A DNA stretch of 64,000 nt. It comes from Marisediminitalea lipolytica (GTDB taxonomy: Bacteria; Pseudomonadota; Gammaproteobacteria; Enterobacterales; Alteromonadaceae). Every line of letters begins with the position of its first letter. Position 1 is the first letter of the stretch. The stretch spans positions 1-64,000 of the forward strand of contig NZ_MJIC01000014.1 in NCBI RefSeq assembly GCF_001758465.1, given 5' to 3'. The position numbers and the translations under genes are program-made. This document shows, in pieces, positions 46,161 through 55,479 of this stretch. The notes under the pieces were generated by a model that saw nothing but the letters and a program-made list of their open reading frames with translations, searched no databases and was not told the DNA's origin.

Positions 46161-47690
46161 TTATTCGGGGTCGGGGTACTGGGCGCGAATGGCGGTGAAT
46201 TCATCAAAATGGGTCAGTAATAAATCTACCAGTTTAGGATCGAACTGTTTGCCTCGCTGCTCGATAAAATGCTGGCGGATATGGTCTTCTGACCAGGGGC
46301 CTTTGTAGCAGCGTTTACTGCCGAGGGCATCGAACACATCCGCTACTGCGGCGATGCGTCCTACTATTGAAATTTCACAGCCGGTAAGGCCATTGGGATA
46401 GCCACTGCCGTCCCAGCATTCATGGTGCTCGTGAGCGATTTTTGCACCTACCAGCAATATAGGATTGGTGCTTTTTCGCAGCATGTCGTAGCCTGCTTTG
46501 GCATGCGTGCGCATAATCTCGCGCTCATGCTCATCATGAGGCCCGGCCTTATTTAAAATAACGTCAGGGATCGCCACCTTACCTACATCATGAAGAGGAG
46601 CGGCGAGTTTAAGTACTTCAATATCCGTTTCTGGCAGACCAAAATGTTGGGCCATCAGGGCGCAGATATGTGCCACTCGTCTTACGTGAGAACCGGTCTC
46701 CTTAGAGCGAACCTCTACCGCTTCGCCGATAATGTAGGACAGTTCTTTTTGCGATTCCCGGATCACTTCACGTAATTTTATGTTTTCGTGGGCGACGGCG
46801 ATGTTGTTGGCAAAAAAGTTCAGCAGGTGATGTTGAACCGGCTCTAAAGGCTCATTTTTTGCCACATACAACACGTTTTCTAGTCCCCGGCGGGTGGTGA
46901 AATAGCTAACAAAATAATCACTTCCCTGAATGCTTTTATGCTGATTTAGGGCGTCTTCAATACGGTGCTGCACACTCACAGGAATGGCAGCCAGAGACTG
47001 CGCCTGTAAGTTACTGGCCAGCATTTTATATTTATTACCGTTTTGTTTATCCCGTGAGATGGCACAACAAATAATATCTGAAGATTCGATGCCCAGCAGC
47101 AGCGAGATTTGATTAAGAATAGTGGAAGCAAACTGGGGCAGGGTATCACACTCTATAAACTTGGTTGTGGCCGTGATTATTTTTTCCAGGCCCAAGCGGT
47201 GGCGCTCAATTAGCTTGATATCGCGGTATGCGCGCAAGGCCGCGTACATGCTGGTTTTTAGTCGCAGAGCAGTAAGTTCGGTTTTATTTTTGTAGTCATT
47301 GATATCGTAATCGCGGATCACCCTTTCTTCTGGCGCTTCACCAGGCTGACCGGTGCGCAAAATAAGCCGGATAACATGGTTGTTAAGGTTCTCTCTAACC
47401 CAGCGAACCAGTTCCAGGCCGGCCTGGGTGGTTTCCATAACTACATCGACAATAGCGACGGCGATAGTGCTCTGAGAATCAGCCAGTAAAATTTGTCTGG
47501 CCTCGTTGGCGCTGTTGGCAGTAATGATTTCCAGCGGTCGTTGCTCAAAGGTAAAGTCATTCAGTACCAGTCGGGTAATGGCATGTATTTCCGGCTCATC
47601 GTCGACCACAAGAATTTTCCAGGCAGTCAGCGCCTCTTGCTGACTTTCAACGTCTTCATCATCGGCAAATATAACTTCATCACCCAACAT
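46161..47690 (-). CDS. Response regulator with DUF3369 and HD-GYP domains
   Basis: A 509-residue regulator: receiver domain (about 25-150) with DDE pair and phosphoacceptor Asp in VAIVDVVMETT, a DUF3369 sensory region (about 175-320) of GAF-like kind, and a C-terminal HD-GYP phosphodiesterase (about 325-509). HD-GYP ligands are intact: HDVGKVAIPDVIL, AHEHHECWDGSGYPNGL and the RIAAVADVFDALGSKR segment. It is expected to hydrolyse c-di-GMP. No partner kinase is adjacent. It is separated from the amidohydrolase gene by about 130 bases. Confidence 0.92.
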   Translation of the reverse strand: MLGDEVIFADDEDVESQQEALTAWKILVVDDEPEIHAITRLVLNDFTFEQRPLEIITANSANEARQILLADSQSTIAVAIVDVVMETTQAGLELVRWVRENLNNHVIRLILRTGQPGEAPEERVIRDYDINDYKNKTELTALRLKTSMYAALRAYRDIKLIERHRLGLEKIITATTKFIECDTLPQFASTILNQISLLLGIESSDIICCAISRDKQNGNKYKMLASNLQAQSLAAIPVSVQHRIEDALNQHKSIQGSDYFVSYFTTRRGLENVLYVAKNEPLEPVQHHLLNFFANNIAVAHENIKLREVIRESQKELSYIIGEAVEVRSKETGSHVRRVAHICALMAQHFGLPETDIEVLKLAAPLHDVGKVAIPDVILNKAGPHDEHEREIMRTHAKAGYDMLRKSTNPILLVGAKIAHEHHECWDGSGYPNGLTGCEISIVGRIAAVADVFDALGSKRCYKGPWSEDHIRQHFIEQRGKQFDPKLVDLLLTHFDEFTAIRAQYPDPE

Positions 47691-47779
47691 GGTCTGCGTA
47701 CCTCATTACTTTCTTAACGAAACTATAGTACGCATTGGATAAAACTGCCTGTTTACATCGACAGGCAGTTTTAGTCATT

Positions 47780-47930
47780 TTGAGTCATTTTGTGACAGTC
47801 ACTCCTACCCTTTTCAATTTGGACATTCACTCTAGTCAATTTATGACAGTAGTTCTTCGATGAGGACAGTCACGGTAGTCAGTAGTCACTTTATGACAGT
47901 AGTTCTTCGATGTGGACAGTCACTACAGAC
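47780..47930. repeat. REP-like direct repeats left of the transposase gene
   Basis: A 33-base unit (ttatgacagtagttcttcga plus tgNggacagtcac) occurs at 47841-47873 and 47891-47923 with a single difference. A further degenerate copy lies upstream and includes GTGACAGTCAC (47792-47802), itself an inverted repeat. The GGACAGTCACT end recurs inverted on the other side of the transposase gene. Confidence 0.8.
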
Positions 47931-48077
47931 TTTTATCTCAGAATGCTAAATTCAAGCTGTTGGTTTGAAAAAGAGATCTCTGTTGTTGGTGCTAAGTCGT
48001 TCACTCTCTCAGTGAGCGGGGACTTGGAATGGAGAAGTAACGTTTAATCGACGTTATGCGTAAAAGTTCCGGTTAAT

Positions 48078-49022
48078 TTAACCAGAACCTGCATGTTTTT
48101 TGCGTTGATTTGTTGATTTTTGAACACTCACTGAAGACTTAAATGCAGTCTCGATCCCGGTTACCATCTTATTCCAATCACACTGCTCCAATCCAACTCG
48201 GAGCAGAATTGGGGATGCTGAATCATCAATTTTCCCATTTCTTCCAGGGTGGAAATGCCGTCCTGACAGTTCAACCAGTTGAATATAATCTTCTACCCGA
48301 AAAGGGAGGCCGTCAGGCATGTTATTACTTGGATTGCCTGCGAGAGGAAGTAATTGCTCCGGTTGTCGATTTGACCTGGCTGCCTTGATTCGTTTTTGAA
48401 TGCTTGTGTGCGCTGATGTTTCTGGTTTATCAGCTAAACAGGCGCGTACAGGATTTAAGTCGACATATGCCATACAGGCGGCTAAAGAGGCTTCATCCAG
48501 GAGCGCCTGAGACTTAAACCGACCTTCCCAGAAATGACCTGTACACTCATCTTCTTTATTAGCCCGACGGGCGATGAATTCGTTAAGCAACCGCATAAAC
48601 CAGCTGATGTCATAAAGCCGCTGCCGGTAAATTTCAGCAAGGCTTGTCACGGTTTCAATTTCAGCTTCAGTCAAAGAATTGCATTGAGCTGGGTCGATGT
48701 AGCGCTGAGACAATAGCATGCCTTTGTAGAGCCGGTGCCATCGTCTGATGATGTCTTTAACACTTAATGCATCGGCCTTTTGCTTATTGATGCGTAAGAC
48801 CACATGGGTATGGTTGCTCATTACCGCATAAGCGCATACATCAACACAAAATACCTCTGCCAGAAACAACAACCGGTCTTCTACCCATTGCCTGCGATGC
48901 TCGTAGCTCTTACCTGTTATTTCGTCCTTTCCACACAAATATGCCCGTCGCACACAGCGGGAAACACAATGGTAGTAAGGGGTATCTGCAAGGTTGATAA
49001 GGGCTTTACGAGGTCTGGACAC
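48078..49022 (-). mobile_element. REP-associated tyrosine transposase (RayT, IS200-like Y1 family)
   Basis: A 314-residue protein with the Y1 transposase fold: YYHCVSRCVRRAYLCG at the N-terminus, the HUH-type metal motif NHTHVVLRI near residue 72, the GHFWEGRFKSQALLDEASLA segment, and the likely nucleophile Tyr in ACMAYVDLNPVRA near 185. A C-terminal extension (about 230-314) is typical of larger RAYTs in marine gammaproteobacteria. These enzymes cut and join single-stranded REP-like hairpins. The gene looks intact and is flanked by copies of GGACAGTCACT, direct on the left and inverted on the right. Confidence 0.88.
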
Positions 49023-49099
49023 ACGGTTTCACTAAACTAGAAAAGTTGTGTGTTAATTGTGCCAGCACAAAGGCAAAATCCAACTGACCATGAGTCTAG

Positions 49100-49138
49100 C
49101 GAGTGACTGTCCTTGTTATAAATAGTGACTGTCCTTGC
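49100..49138. repeat. REP-like inverted copies right of the transposase gene
   Basis: AGTGACTGTCCTT occurs at 49102-49114 and 49124-49136, a 22-base spacing. It is the reverse complement of the AGGACAGTCACT-type ends found left of the transposase gene, so the gene is bracketed by inverted repeats. Confidence 0.8.
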
Positions 49139-49155
49139 TACATTGCTACAAATAC

Positions 49156-49185
49156 AAAAATGGCCCGCAATCACGGGCCATTTTT
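49156..49185. terminator. Bidirectional terminator after gor
   Basis: AAAAATGGCCCG (49156-49167) and CGGGCCATTTTT (49174-49185) are exact reverse complements around a 6-base loop, with a T-run in both directions. It lies about 30 bases after the gor stop codon. Confidence 0.88.
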
Positions 49186-49214
49186 CATGTTGCTAAACAG
49201 TCGGTAGCCTGGCG

Positions 49215-50564
49215 CTACGCCATGGTTACAAACTCTTCGGCGCTGGTGGGGTGAATAGCGATACAGGCATCAAAGTCAGCTTTGGTGGCCCCCATTTTTA
49301 TTGCCACCCCAAAACCTTGCAGAATTTCATCCATGGCATAGCCAATGCCGTGTAAGCCAACCACCTTTTGGTCTTCACCGGCGCAAATAAGCTTCATGCT
49401 GGTTAACTGACGGTGATGTGTTACCGCTGTGTACATGGCGGCAAAATTCGAGCGGTAGATGGTCAGGTTATCTTTGCCATATTTCGCTTCGGCTTCGCTT
49501 TCTGTCATGCCGATAGTCCCGATAGGCGGGTGACTGAATACAACCGTCGGCACCAAATCGTAATCGAGATGTGCGTTAGTCTGGCCGTTAAATAAACGCT
49601 CGCTCAGCATGCGCCCCGCTTTTACCGCAACGGGGGTTAACTCTGGCTGCCCGGTAATATCTCCCACGGCGTACAAGCCTTCAATATTGGTATTTTGAAA
49701 TTTGTCGACCACGATTTGGCCGTTAGTACGCATTTCAACGTCGGTGTTTTCCAGGCCAATTCCCGCCGTATTCGGTTTACGGCCAGTCGCCCAAATCAGG
49801 CAATCCACGGTGAGTGTATTACCATCGGTTAAGGCTAATTCCAGATCGCCGTTATCCAGCTTGGTAACCTGCTTAATCTCGGTTTTTTCATGAATATCAA
49901 TGCCTTCTTCAAGCATCAGCGTTTTGAGTGTTTCCTGCAGCATGGCATCAAATCCGCGCAGTGGTAATTCCTGGCGCAGGATAGAATGGGTTTCGCACCC
50001 TAAAGCGTTTAATACGCCCGCCAGTTCTACGCCAATGTAACCACCGCCCACAACGGCAACGCGTCTTGGCTGTTCGTCGATTTCAAAAAAGCCGTCGGAG
50101 TCGATACCGTATTCAGCGCCCGGAATATCAGGTCGGAAAGGTTTACCGCCAGTCGCAATTAAGATATGCGGCGCAGTGTACTGTTCGCCATTAACTTCAA
50201 CGGTTTTACTATCGATAAATTTGGCGAAACCGTTTAACAAGGTCACTTTATTGTTGCCCAGTACGCGGTCGTAAGAAGCGTGAATTCTCGAAATGTAAGC
50301 CTGGCGATTGGCCACCAGTGTTGACCAGTCAAATTTATTCACGGTCACGTCAAAGCCGTAATCCGGCCCATACTTATGAATGGCCTCGGCTACCTGAGCA
50401 CCATACCACATCGCCTTTTTCGGCACGCAGCCTACGTTAACGCAGGTGCCGCCAACGGCTTTTGCCTCGATTAACAGTACTTTTTTGCCATGTTTTGCCG
50501 CGCGGTTAGCCGAAGCGATACCACCGCTTCCGCCGCCTATACAGATATAGTCAAACTCTTGCAT
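49215..50564 (-). CDS. gor: Glutathione-disulfide reductase
   Basis: A 449-residue FAD/NADPH enzyme, the same length as E. coli Gor (450), that keeps glutathione reduced. Seen: FAD motif YICIGGGSGGIASANRAA, redox-active disulfide GGTCVNVGCVPKK, NADPH-binding VVGGGYIGVELAG with the downstream Arg pattern, YAVGDITGQPELTPVA, and the C-terminal HPTSAEEFVTM with the catalytic His-Glu pair. The start at 50564 (MQEFDY) aligns with the family and has GAGAG upstream; the frame stays open 13 codons further. Neighbouring dps also belongs to the oxidative stress defence. Confidence 0.96.
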   Translation of the reverse strand: MQEFDYICIGGGSGGIASANRAAKHGKKVLLIEAKAVGGTCVNVGCVPKKAMWYGAQVAEAIHKYGPDYGFDVTVNKFDWSTLVANRQAYISRIHASYDRVLGNNKVTLLNGFAKFIDSKTVEVNGEQYTAPHILIATGGKPFRPDIPGAEYGIDSDGFFEIDEQPRRVAVVGGGYIGVELAGVLNALGCETHSILRQELPLRGFDAMLQETLKTLMLEEGIDIHEKTEIKQVTKLDNGDLELALTDGNTLTVDCLIWATGRKPNTAGIGLENTDVEMRTNGQIVVDKFQNTNIEGLYAVGDITGQPELTPVAVKAGRMLSERLFNGQTNAHLDYDLVPTVVFSHPPIGTIGMTESEAEAKYGKDNLTIYRSNFAAMYTAVTHHRQLTSMKLICAGEDQKVVGLHGIGYAMDEILQGFGVAIKMGATKADFDACIAIHPTSAEEFVTMA

Positions 50565-51011
50565 TGCCAATTCTCTCGTCGTTGTCTTGCTGTCATTGTG
50601 CATGATTTACTAACCCCGGACAAACTTAGTCCGGTCAATGAGATCAGGTTTAATCATAACGCTGATTATGGATCTTGTGCAGGTTATCAAGCCTGTCTTT
50701 ACTGAAATCTATCTGACCTGAAATGCGGGTGTTAGCTTTCATAATAAATGTGAAATCAGTCTGAATTAACACTTCCTGACAAACCTAACACTTAAGCTGC
50801 TGGTGGGTCTGAACAATTTACATATCTTTGCATTTTTTACCGGCGTTTTAGTAACAGTGAAACCGGGGTCGTGGCGGGCTTAGTTTCTGCAAGTCAGTAC
50901 TGGTGGGGGCTGCGTGATTAAAGGGCAATCAGGCACAGGCTATGCAACAGCTTAAGTGAACAAATTCAGAAGGTTGATTCATTCAGCTTTCACTCACGAA
51001 CAGGAGTATTT
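50565..51011. other. Intergenic region between divergent gor and dps
   Basis: About 450 bases without a supported gene. It should contain both promoters. A small hairpin, CCGGAC/GTCCGG at 50616-50634, lies in the gor leader; no OxyR or Fur site was convincing by eye. Confidence 0.5.
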
Positions 51012-51524
51012 ATGAGCAACGTTAAAATTGCAGAATTTACCGCCCCCGGTATCAAAAATAATGCAGCACAAGAAGCGATTGCTGTGTTGGACGACCGCAT
51101 GGTAGCGCTGATTGACTTACAGTTAACCCTTAAACATATTCATTGGAATGTGGTAGGACCTAACTTTATCGGTGTACACGAAATGCTGGACCCTCAGGTA
51201 GATGCGGTTCGCGAAATGACGGATACCATCGCAGAGCGTATTGCTACCTTGGGTGGCGTACCAGTAGGAACGCCTAAATCTATTGTAGATCGTCGTCGTT
51301 GGGATGATTATCCGGTAGGTAAAGGTCTGGTTGTCGACCATTTGAAAGCGCTGGATAAAGTGTATGTTGGTGTTAATGAGGACCATCGCAGTGCTATTGC
51401 CTCACTGGCAGATTTAGATCCCGTATCGGAAGACATGATTACTGGCCAGCTAGCGCAGTTAGAGCAGTTCCAATGGTTTGTTCGTGCTCACATTGAATCG
51501 GCTACCGGCCAGTTAAGTAACTAG
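51012..51524 (+). CDS. dps: DNA-binding ferritin-like protein Dps
   Basis: A 170-residue Dps (E. coli 167), forming a dodecamer that oxidises and stores iron and shields DNA during starvation and peroxide stress. The inter-subunit ferroxidase residues are present: His in LKHIHWNVVGPNFIGVHEM and Asp/Glu in DPQVDAVREMTDTIAERI. The N-terminal tail is short with one lysine, so DNA binding may be weaker than in E. coli. AGGAG lies 7 bases before the ATG. Monocistronic, with its own terminator. Confidence 0.95.
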   Translation: MSNVKIAEFTAPGIKNNAAQEAIAVLDDRMVALIDLQLTLKHIHWNVVGPNFIGVHEMLDPQVDAVREMTDTIAERIATLGGVPVGTPKSIVDRRRWDDYPVGKGLVVDHLKALDKVYVGVNEDHRSAIASLADLDPVSEDMITGQLAQLEQFQWFVRAHIESATGQLSN

Positions 51525-51559
51525 TTCTTTTTCTCTTCATTTGTGTTTCTTCCCATTTT

Positions 51560-51587
51560 GCCCACACCACTGATGTGGGCTTTTTTT
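51560..51587 (+). terminator. Intrinsic terminator of dps
   Basis: GCCCACA (51560-51566) pairs with TGTGGGC (51574-51580) around a 7-base loop and is followed by seven T. Confidence 0.9.
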
Positions 51588-51607
51588 GCCAGCGCCTGAG
51601 TTCAGCG

Positions 51608-52909
51608 CTAAATCGTCTCTTCGGTATTTTCGTTTTCAATGGCGATATCAAACTTGCGTTGGTGCTCGTTTTCGTACTGCTTGAGTTTGGCAATAGTGTG
51701 TTCGGTAAAAACATGCCCGGAGGGAAGTAACAGAATGTGATTCTCGTTGTACAGGTTATTACTCAGTACCATGCCGGCTTTAAGCTGCCCACTGTTGAGG
51801 TGATTCTCGATGTAACTGGGTTTATCAATGTTGGGATCAGACAATAAAATATCCAGTATTTCGCCGTCGTAGCGGGTATTTCGGTGCTTTTTGAGTTCAG
51901 CTTTAGCCTCTTTGGGTTCCAGGCGCTGAGCACTAAGCCGTCCACTCACCAAACGCCAGTAATCCCGCGCTACCGCATGAATGCGTGCGCCCAGAGGAAT
52001 TTCTTTGGCTACCTTTTTGTTTAGGCCACTGCCGTTATAGTGTTCAAACTGTAACTCAATAATTTCGCTTATTGGTTGCAGGTGATCGGCTGGCGCCAGT
52101 ATGGTTTTTGCCAGTTGCGTTTGTGATAAATAATCTTTTTGCTGCTGATAGGTCAGTTTGGCAAAGGGGGGTCTGAAGTTTTCCGGCTGTAGCCCTAACA
52201 AACCCAATTCGCCAATCAGACTGGCGTAGCCGAAGAGTTTGATGTCCTCGGCACTACAGCCCGACTTGCGTGCTAATTTTTTGGTTAATTCACTGACTTC
52301 AATAGCAAATTTGCCATCGATATCGGGATTGATGGAAATAACATTAAACAGCACTTGCTCCAGAGCCCGGTTGCGCATTTCAATGCGGCTAAGTGCGGCT
52401 TTTATCTGGCGGGTACGCTTTTGTACCGTTTGTTCCAAATCGTTATTTATCTCTTTGAGTTTAGCATTTTGTAGCCGGGTTAATTTTTGTAAACGCGCGT
52501 TTTCATCTTTTAACTTAACCCGTTCCAGGCCTTCTTCAATGGTGCAGATGAGTTCCTGGTTGTCCCAGGGCTTTTGCAGGTATCGATGAATACGCCCCTG
52601 ATTAACGGCTTTTATAGTGGCATCAATGTCGGCAAAGCCGGTTAGCACAACCCGAAACGTATCAGGATATTTTTCGGCGACTTTTTCCAGCAGTTCTGCT
52701 CCCGTCATCTGGGGCATTTTCATATCGGAAATAATCACGTGTACCGGTTTTTTTGCCAGGATCTCCAGCGCTTGTTCGCCGCTGTCGGCCAGCACCAGTT
52801 CGATTTTTAACGAGAACAATGCACGTTTGATTGAACGCAGGATATTCTGTTCGTCATCGACACACAATACCGTGTATTTGGGGCTTTCTGACTGTTCTGT
52901 GTTTACCAT
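51608..52909 (-). CDS. Response regulator with degenerate HD-GYP-like output domain
   Basis: A 433-residue protein: receiver domain (about 10-125) with VDDE, phosphoacceptor Asp in VIISDMKMPQMTG and Lys in YLQKPW, a coiled coil (about 130-180), and a C-terminal region that follows the HD-GYP outline but lacks its ligands. The HD pair is replaced (ASLIGELGLLGL), and the HHE...GYP element is reduced to FEHYNGSGLNKK. It is therefore probably not a phosphodiesterase. The start at 52909 has GAGG 7 bases upstream. It is the last gene of a leftward signalling operon with a kinase, a binding protein and another regulator. Confidence 0.82.
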   Translation of the reverse strand: MVNTEQSESPKYTVLCVDDEQNILRSIKRALFSLKIELVLADSGEQALEILAKKPVHVIISDMKMPQMTGAELLEKVAEKYPDTFRVVLTGFADIDATIKAVNQGRIHRYLQKPWDNQELICTIEEGLERVKLKDENARLQKLTRLQNAKLKEINNDLEQTVQKRTRQIKAALSRIEMRNRALEQVLFNVISINPDIDGKFAIEVSELTKKLARKSGCSAEDIKLFGYASLIGELGLLGLQPENFRPPFAKLTYQQQKDYLSQTQLAKTILAPADHLQPISEIIELQFEHYNGSGLNKKVAKEIPLGARIHAVARDYWRLVSGRLSAQRLEPKEAKAELKKHRNTRYDGEILDILLSDPNIDKPSYIENHLNSGQLKAGMVLSNNLYNENHILLLPSGHVFTEHTIAKLKQYENEHQRKFDIAIENENTEETI

Positions 52910-52939
52910 ATTGATACCTCGATGCACCCGACCATTGCC

Positions 52940-54610
52940 CTACACAGTGGCGACAGGGGATTGGTCATGCTGACCGTTTATGGGTAATGTAATTTCAAAC
53001 AGACTCCCTTCTCCAGGCGTACTGCTCACCACTATCTGGCCGCCATGCTCCTGAATAATCCCATACGTAATTGATAGTCCCAGCCCTGTGCCCTGGCCTT
53101 CCGGTTTAGTGGTAAAGAACGGGTTAAATAATTTATCCAGGTTTTCCTGGGATATTCCGCAACCGCTATCCTGAATTCGAACCTTTACGTTGTTACCTTC
53201 TCGCTGCGTAACAATGCTAATTACGCCTTGTTTACCCGTGGCCTCAATGGCCTGGCCGGCATTCATGAGTAAGTTAGTAAATACCTGGGTTAGCTTGCCT
53301 AAATTAAAGAACACCTTGGGCAGATCCGCGAATTGTTTTTCGACCTTACAGATGTACTTTAGTTTGTTATTCACCATGGTGAGCGTGGTATTGATACAGT
53401 GGTTTAAGTCGAACCATTGCTGCTCGTCAGAATCTACCCGCGAGAATACCTTAAGGCCTTTTACGATTTCGCTGACTCGTTGTAATCCTTCAATTGATTC
53501 GTCAATTAACGGGCCTACGTCTTCACTGATAAAGTCCATATCATGCTGCGTATAAAAGGCCTGAAGTTCGCTGATACGCTGGTGCAGTGCACTTTCTTCG
53601 GTTTCGCTTTTAAGCTTTTTAGCCATATCCATTAATATCTGAAACAGCGAAAGATAGTCTTTCAGCGTATTCAGATTACTGCTGACAAAGCCCACCGGAT
53701 TATTAATTTCATGGGCAACACCGGCGGCGAGCTGACCCACTGACGCCATTTTTTCTGCCTGAAAAAGCTGTTGTTGGGCTTCTTTGAGGTTTTTGTTTGA
53801 TAACAGCAGCTCTTCGTTTTTGTCGGTGAGCGCCTGAGTTCTTTCTTTAATGGTTTGTTCCAGCGAGGCATTAAAATCGATAAGCTCTTGTTCAGCCTCA
53901 CTGCGCGTGCGGTATTCTGATGCCAGCGTGTCGACCAGGGTATTAAATGACTGCGCCAGCTCGGCAAGCTCATCTTTGCCTTTAATAGGTATCGTAACGT
54001 CAGCATACTGCTGGGTTGGGATCGCTGCCAGCATATCCCTGGCCCCCTTGCGAAGTGACTTTAACTGGGATGTCAGATAGGTACCGAGCCCGAAAGAAAA
54101 GAGGGCCACCAGCATCATTTCCAGCAGTGCCAGCGAGATAATCCAGTTGCGGATAGTGAGAACTGATGCCTGTACTGAAGCGACATCGATGCCAATTTGC
54201 ACCTCACCATAAAACTGATCGGACACCGTCACCCTTTTGCTGATGTCATAAACGGAGTCGTCTATATCCTGAACTGAGTTATCCTCGATAAATGGTCTGC
54301 TTTGATAGCCTTCACGCTCGCGCGAGGCCAGCGTCTGATAGTTGCTGTCGTAAATACGCACGTAAATAATATCGGGATTGGTCATCAACTCGTCGGTTGA
54401 CGTTTCCAAGGTGGCCAGGTCCAACGAAAGCAGGGCGTTTCTGGAAATAGAAGAAAACAAATTGGCGGTAGTCTCGGCACGTTTAACAACGTTCTCTTCG
54501 ATAAGTGCGTTGATAAACGACAGGCTGGTGATAATCAGAATCAACAGCAATGTTGCTTCGATTAGAGCCGTACCTGCCATTGTTTTTGTTCGCAGAGACA
54601 GACGCATCAT
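52940..54610 (-). CDS. Membrane sensor histidine kinase
   Basis: A 556-residue kinase with two transmembrane helices (about 14-37 and 158-180) bounding a periplasmic domain of about 120 residues. A HAMP domain, coiled coil, H-box GVAHEINNPVGFV (His near 299), N-box NLLMNAGQAI, and ATPase motifs QDSGCGIS and GQGTGLGLSITYG follow. The PhnD-like binding protein gene ends just 6 bases upstream, so its product may present a ligand to the periplasmic domain. The kinase core is similar to that at 7.6-8.9 kb. Likely partners are the regulators encoded on either side of it. Confidence 0.9.
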   Translation of the reverse strand: MMRLSLRTKTMAGTALIEATLLLILIITSLSFINALIEENVVKRAETTANLFSSISRNALLSLDLATLETSTDELMTNPDIIYVRIYDSNYQTLASREREGYQSRPFIEDNSVQDIDDSVYDISKRVTVSDQFYGEVQIGIDVASVQASVLTIRNWIISLALLEMMLVALFSFGLGTYLTSQLKSLRKGARDMLAAIPTQQYADVTIPIKGKDELAELAQSFNTLVDTLASEYRTRSEAEQELIDFNASLEQTIKERTQALTDKNEELLLSNKNLKEAQQQLFQAEKMASVGQLAAGVAHEINNPVGFVSSNLNTLKDYLSLFQILMDMAKKLKSETEESALHQRISELQAFYTQHDMDFISEDVGPLIDESIEGLQRVSEIVKGLKVFSRVDSDEQQWFDLNHCINTTLTMVNNKLKYICKVEKQFADLPKVFFNLGKLTQVFTNLLMNAGQAIEATGKQGVISIVTQREGNNVKVRIQDSGCGISQENLDKLFNPFFTTKPEGQGTGLGLSITYGIIQEHGGQIVVSSTPGEGSLFEITLPINGQHDQSPVATV

Positions 54611-54616
54611 AAAACC

Positions 54617-55453
54617 TTAGTAATCCGGTCTGGACAGCGAATGAATGCCTAATTCTCGAATGTCGTCCCAGTCACTGTCGGTGGCAGCGTCGAGTTGGCT
54701 AAAGTTTAATTGCTTTAGCAGGGAACGGCCTTGTTCGCTCTGCGACAACCCTGCAAAAAAGGCGACCAGCTGTTTGCGTTGAGCAGGCGGAACCCGGCTG
54801 TGCGCAGCTATCGCATGGCTGGTGTAGGTTTTGCTCTGCCACAATATTCTAAGTTGCGAGCGCTGAGCTTCGGGTAAATGTTCCAGTGACCGGATGATCC
54901 CGCCCCCTGCCGGAAACAATGATTTGATTACATTAAGATAGACCGAATCATGGGAATTTACATAACGGGGAACAATACTTATTCCCGCTCGGTTCATCTC
55001 TGCACGCGGAATAATGCTGGCAGCAAAGGCCGCTGGTGCTGGAAAAGCAAGAGCAAGCCCCTGAAGTTGCTGAATGGATGTTATGGGGCTGTCATGGCGG
55101 GTAACAATAATTCCTTTCAGGCCTTTTTTACTGTCCCTGACTAAAGGAACGTACCCCGCCTTGTCACTAAACACCACATAATGATAAGGGTTCATGTAAC
55201 TTAAATCGTAATTACCCGCGGCCAACTCATTTTCAAAACTGGGGATATCCTTCGCGGTCACAAACTGGATAGAGATGCCGGTTTGTTCTGACAGGTGCTG
55301 GAGCAGGGGAGTCCACATTTTGGCCAGTTTAAAGGCCGATTGTTGTGGCACAACGCCAAAAGAATAGACTCGGGGGGGATTCGACGTGTTATCGAGTCTG
55401 GCTATCGCCGGTGTTACGCATAGTGCTAACAGAATGGAAAATAAAAACTTCAC
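54617..55453 (-). CDS. PhnD-like periplasmic solute-binding protein
   Basis: A 278-residue exported protein with a signal peptide (about 1-18, cleaved near AIA) and the phosphate/phosphite/phosphonate-binding (PhnD) fold: YSFGVVPQQSAFKLAKMWTPLLQHLSEQTG, the SYMNPYHYVVF hinge motif, and GLALAFPAPAAFAASIIPRAEM. No ABC permease or ATPase gene is nearby. Instead it is sandwiched between regulator and kinase genes, so it is probably a sensory binding protein rather than a transporter component. The ligand is unknown; phosphonate is only one possibility. Confidence 0.85.
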   Translation of the reverse strand: MKFLFSILLALCVTPAIARLDNTSNPPRVYSFGVVPQQSAFKLAKMWTPLLQHLSEQTGISIQFVTAKDIPSFENELAAGNYDLSYMNPYHYVVFSDKAGYVPLVRDSKKGLKGIIVTRHDSPITSIQQLQGLALAFPAPAAFAASIIPRAEMNRAGISIVPRYVNSHDSVYLNVIKSLFPAGGGIIRSLEHLPEAQRSQLRILWQSKTYTSHAIAAHSRVPPAQRKQLVAFFAGLSQSEQGRSLLKQLNFSQLDAATDSDWDDIRELGIHSLSRPDY

Positions 55454-55479
55454 GGCATTCCCCCCTTTAAAGTCTGGGT

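Noticed and set aside
50616..50634. Hairpin CCGGAC/GTCCGG upstream of gor, considered as a terminator or riboswitch piece
   Set aside because: Only 6 bp, no T-run and no recognisable riboswitch context.
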